In this document: in pieces, positions 45,499 to 46,688 of the stretch | Layout: each line of letters begins with the position of its first letter | Numbering within the stretch: the first letter of the stretch is position 1 | DNA from: an uncultured Hyphomicrobiales bacterium | GTDB lineage: Bacteria > Pseudomonadota > Alphaproteobacteria > Rhizobiales > Devosiaceae | DNA length: 46,688 nt | Direction: 5' to 3' | NCBI GenBank assembly: GCA_903842455.1 | Contig: CAIMLX010000128.1 | Coordinates: forward strand, 1 to 46,688 | Translations under genes and position numbers: made by a program | The notes under the pieces: model-generated | What the model saw: the letters and a program-made list of their open reading frames with translations, nothing else | Told to the model about the DNA's origin: nothing | Database searches by the model: none

Positions 45499-45866
45499 GG
45501 CTCAATCCTGACCCGAGAGGCGAGCGCGACGAACCATAGTCGAGTACACGTCGAACCATGCGAGTGTACAACGAACCAACGGTACCCGCGCCCCTCAGAG
45601 CGTGTGCCGTGATCTGGTTCGACCGACAAATCTACTCAGCGCGCTTGGCAGACAGATATCAAGACGATTCAGGCGCCAAGCCTACGCTGGCGCTGTACTT
45701 CGCCGGAACTGAGGGTGGACCGAACTCCACTTGCCGAAGTGACTGTGCAGGTCACGCCTGGCCGTCCCGGTCCGATCGATCCAGAACTCACCGTCCAGGT
45801 GATCGCGAGGCCGGGGTCCCCGTTGGAGCAAATGGAGTAGCAGTCGCCGGATCATCAGGACAAGAG
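45499..45866. other. Intergenic region, no convincing gene
   Basis: Besides the CGAACCA boxes I see no convincing gene here. A plus-strand frame from 45558 to 46007 exists, but it has an unlikely composition and runs over the integrase remnant. Confidence 0.5.
45530..45578. promoter_or_regulatory. Three iterated CGAACCA boxes with GTACAC/GTGTAC inverted repeat
   Basis: CGAACCAT at 45530-45537 and 45552-45559 and CGAACCA at 45572-45578, spaced 22 and 20 bases (about two helical turns each). Between them GTACAC (45544) and GTGTAC (45564) are inverted repeats 20 bases apart. They lie 30-80 bases upstream of the giant gene start and look like repeated regulator sites. Confidence 0.55.
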
Positions 45867-46208
45867 TCAGCCGACCTTCCTGGCCAATGCCGCAACCAGT
45901 TGGGCGACCTCCACATCAGCCAACGGGTCCTCGTCCGAAGGCGCTGCGGAAATCCCCCGGATCAGTTCGGCCTGCCGGTGATCGGGCACTGCGCGGTAGC
46001 TGGTTAAGGTGGTCAGCACGTCGCTGCGCCCCAGATTCTGCGGCCACGCCTTGAACCCCTTGGGAGACCGGCTGATGCGCTGTCCCAACAAAGGCGACCA
46101 GCGCGCGATTGCGTCTCTCCAGTGGAATGGTGCCCCCTATTGCCGTCGCCTTGGGGGTTATTGCGCCAACTACTTCGGAGGCCACCCCCAGCCCCACCCC
46201 CAGAAGTA
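45867..46208 (-). pseudogene. Tyrosine integrase remnant
   Basis: The C-terminal end of a phage-type tyrosine recombinase is plain: GFKAWPQNLGRSDVLTTLTSY followed by RAVPDHRQAELIRGI (the family has FKAWSQNLGHEQVLTTFTSYG ... RQAEI). The catalytic His of NLGH is Arg here. In a neighbouring frame (46107-46197) PLERRNRALVAF matches the beginning of the catalytic domain (RNRALIAFxLLTGAR). Between these two blocks more than 150 residues are missing and the frame changes, so it is a deleted, frameshifted remnant. It lies 107 bases from the tRNA-Phe fragment, the expected place for an integrase. Confidence 0.75.
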
Positions 46209-46314
46209 GGTGGCTGCTGGCGAACGCGGCCGGACAGTCCTTACCAAAAACTACCGATTTCTAAGTGATTTCTGGGGTTTCTCAATCGTTCGCGCAGTTC
46301 GTCGAACAGAGAAG

Positions 46315-46359
46315 TGGTGCCCGAGACCGGAATCGAACCAGTGACACGCGGATTTTCAA
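46315..46359 (-). other. tRNA-Phe 3' fragment (attachment site)
   Basis: The minus strand reads TTGAAAATCCGC, then GTGTCACTGGTTCGATTCC, then GGTCTCGGGCACCA: the anticodon loop with GAA, the 3' half of the anticodon stem, variable loop, T-arm and acceptor end with CCA of tRNA-Phe. The 5' half of the anticodon stem and everything before it is not tRNA. This is the typical direct-repeat scar left by an element integrated in tRNA-Phe. Confidence 0.85.
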
Positions 46360-46688
46360 CGCGCGAAACAGATAGAAAACTGCATTTATTTCAATGTTTT
46401 AGCTGACATGTATGCAACAATGTGTGTAACTCATGTCGCTGACATACACAAGATCGATGCATGGTTGCGACGCGTTAATCGCGTCGCTTTGTATGCGTGA
46501 CCCATTATCAAACCAGGCATTTCGCAAACGCAGCGCGTTCATACGCGCGTGTGACGAGATCAGCTGGTTTTGTGACGGATTGGGTTGGCGAATTGATATT
46601 CCGTCGCATGATCGATCTGCTTGACGTGCTCGATGCATGCACGACGGATCAGTTGCGACAGGTACATGTCCAATGCATGATGGTTTTA
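46360..46688. other. AT-richer flank beyond the att scar
   Basis: Base composition changes visibly from the GC-rich host style, with many short palindromic words (CGATGCAT, GACATGTATG). No recognised gene; two overlapping short frames (46399-46638 minus, 46433-46624 plus) have no recognisable product. Probably another integrated element. Confidence 0.45.
46572..46688 (+). CDS. Possible ORF running off the right edge
   Basis: From GTG 46572 (or ATG 46608) a frame stays open to the window end and reads VTDWVGELIFRRMIDLLDVL and then DACTTDQLRQVHVQ. The helical, Leu/Ile-rich pattern could be a real N-terminus, but there is no RBS and no family is recognised. Confidence 0.2.
   Translation, partial: MTDWVGELIFRRMIDLLDVLDACTTDQLRQVHVQCMMVL

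Noticed and set aside
45558-46007. 149-codon plus-strand frame right of the giant gene
   Set aside because: Its composition is not protein-like, it overlaps the iterated boxes and is antisense to the integrase remnant.
46315-46359. Functional tRNA-Phe gene
   Set aside because: Only the anticodon loop to CCA is present; the 5' half cannot form the acceptor, D or anticodon stems.
46433-46624. 63-codon plus-strand frame in the AT-richer flank
   Set aside because: No RBS, no family and an odd amino-acid composition; noted only as part of the flank.

Overview
The window reads as chromosomal DNA of a GC-rich alphaproteobacterium of the Hyphomicrobiales. A Devosia-like genus is my best guess, from gene content only (AglA-type alpha-glucosidases, UPF0261 and GH172 genes, alpha-E operon, many sugar-uptake genes); no rRNA or species marker is present, so this is inference. 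Genes are dense on both strands, with several TGATG or ATGA overlaps that mark operons.

Layout. 1-4.4 kb: C-terminal part of an oligopeptide-type ABC ATPase with degenerate catalytic motifs and a frameshifted acidic/proline-rich tail, a GH13 alpha-glucosidase, a small secreted protein, an AbrB-family membrane protein. 4.4-12.2 kb: M20 amidohydrolase, secreted FG-GAP protein, etfB-etfA, class I aminotransferase, transaldolase, Mrp-type ATPase plus GNAT acetyltransferase. 12.2-17.3 kb: GH1 beta-glucosidase preceded by a near-perfect LacI-type palindrome, a second GH13 enzyme, a short-chain dehydrogenase and a D-2-hydroxyacid dehydrogenase. 17.5-20.8 kb: the circularly permuted ATP-grasp / alpha-E / transglutaminase-like operon; here the transglutaminase-like protein lacks the catalytic Cys. 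21-27.7 kb: AEC transporter, glpD-glpK, a CAP-domain lipoprotein, a WecA/MraY-like glycosyl-phosphate transferase and a ParDE module.

27.7-38.5 kb is a sugar-utilisation locus: a CUT1 ABC transporter (binding protein, two permeases, ATPase), a XylB-like sugar 1-dehydrogenase, a TIM-barrel isomerase/epimerase-like protein and another SDR on the minus strand; a divergent ROK repressor with a GTTC/GAAC palindrome in the divergent promoter; and a GH172 (DUF2961) glycosidase followed by a Tm-1-like/UPF0261 protein. Together they suggest import of a furanosyl oligosaccharide, cytoplasmic cleavage and oxidative catabolism of the released sugar. Substrate assignment is inference. Two strong hairpins inside the transporter operon may tune relative expression.

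38.7-46.7 kb is more accessory: a GT4 glycosyltransferase, two small proteins, then a 1563-residue secreted protein with a propeller-like N-terminus, DUF11-like domains, a vWA domain and C-terminal tandem Cys-rich repeats, preceded by three iterated CGAACCA boxes. To its right lie a decayed tyrosine integrase and the 3' half of a tRNA-Phe gene, a typical attachment-site scar, and beyond it AT-richer DNA. This edge looks like a genomic island junction.

Several palindromic intergenic repeat elements (about 40-145 bp) are scattered through the window.
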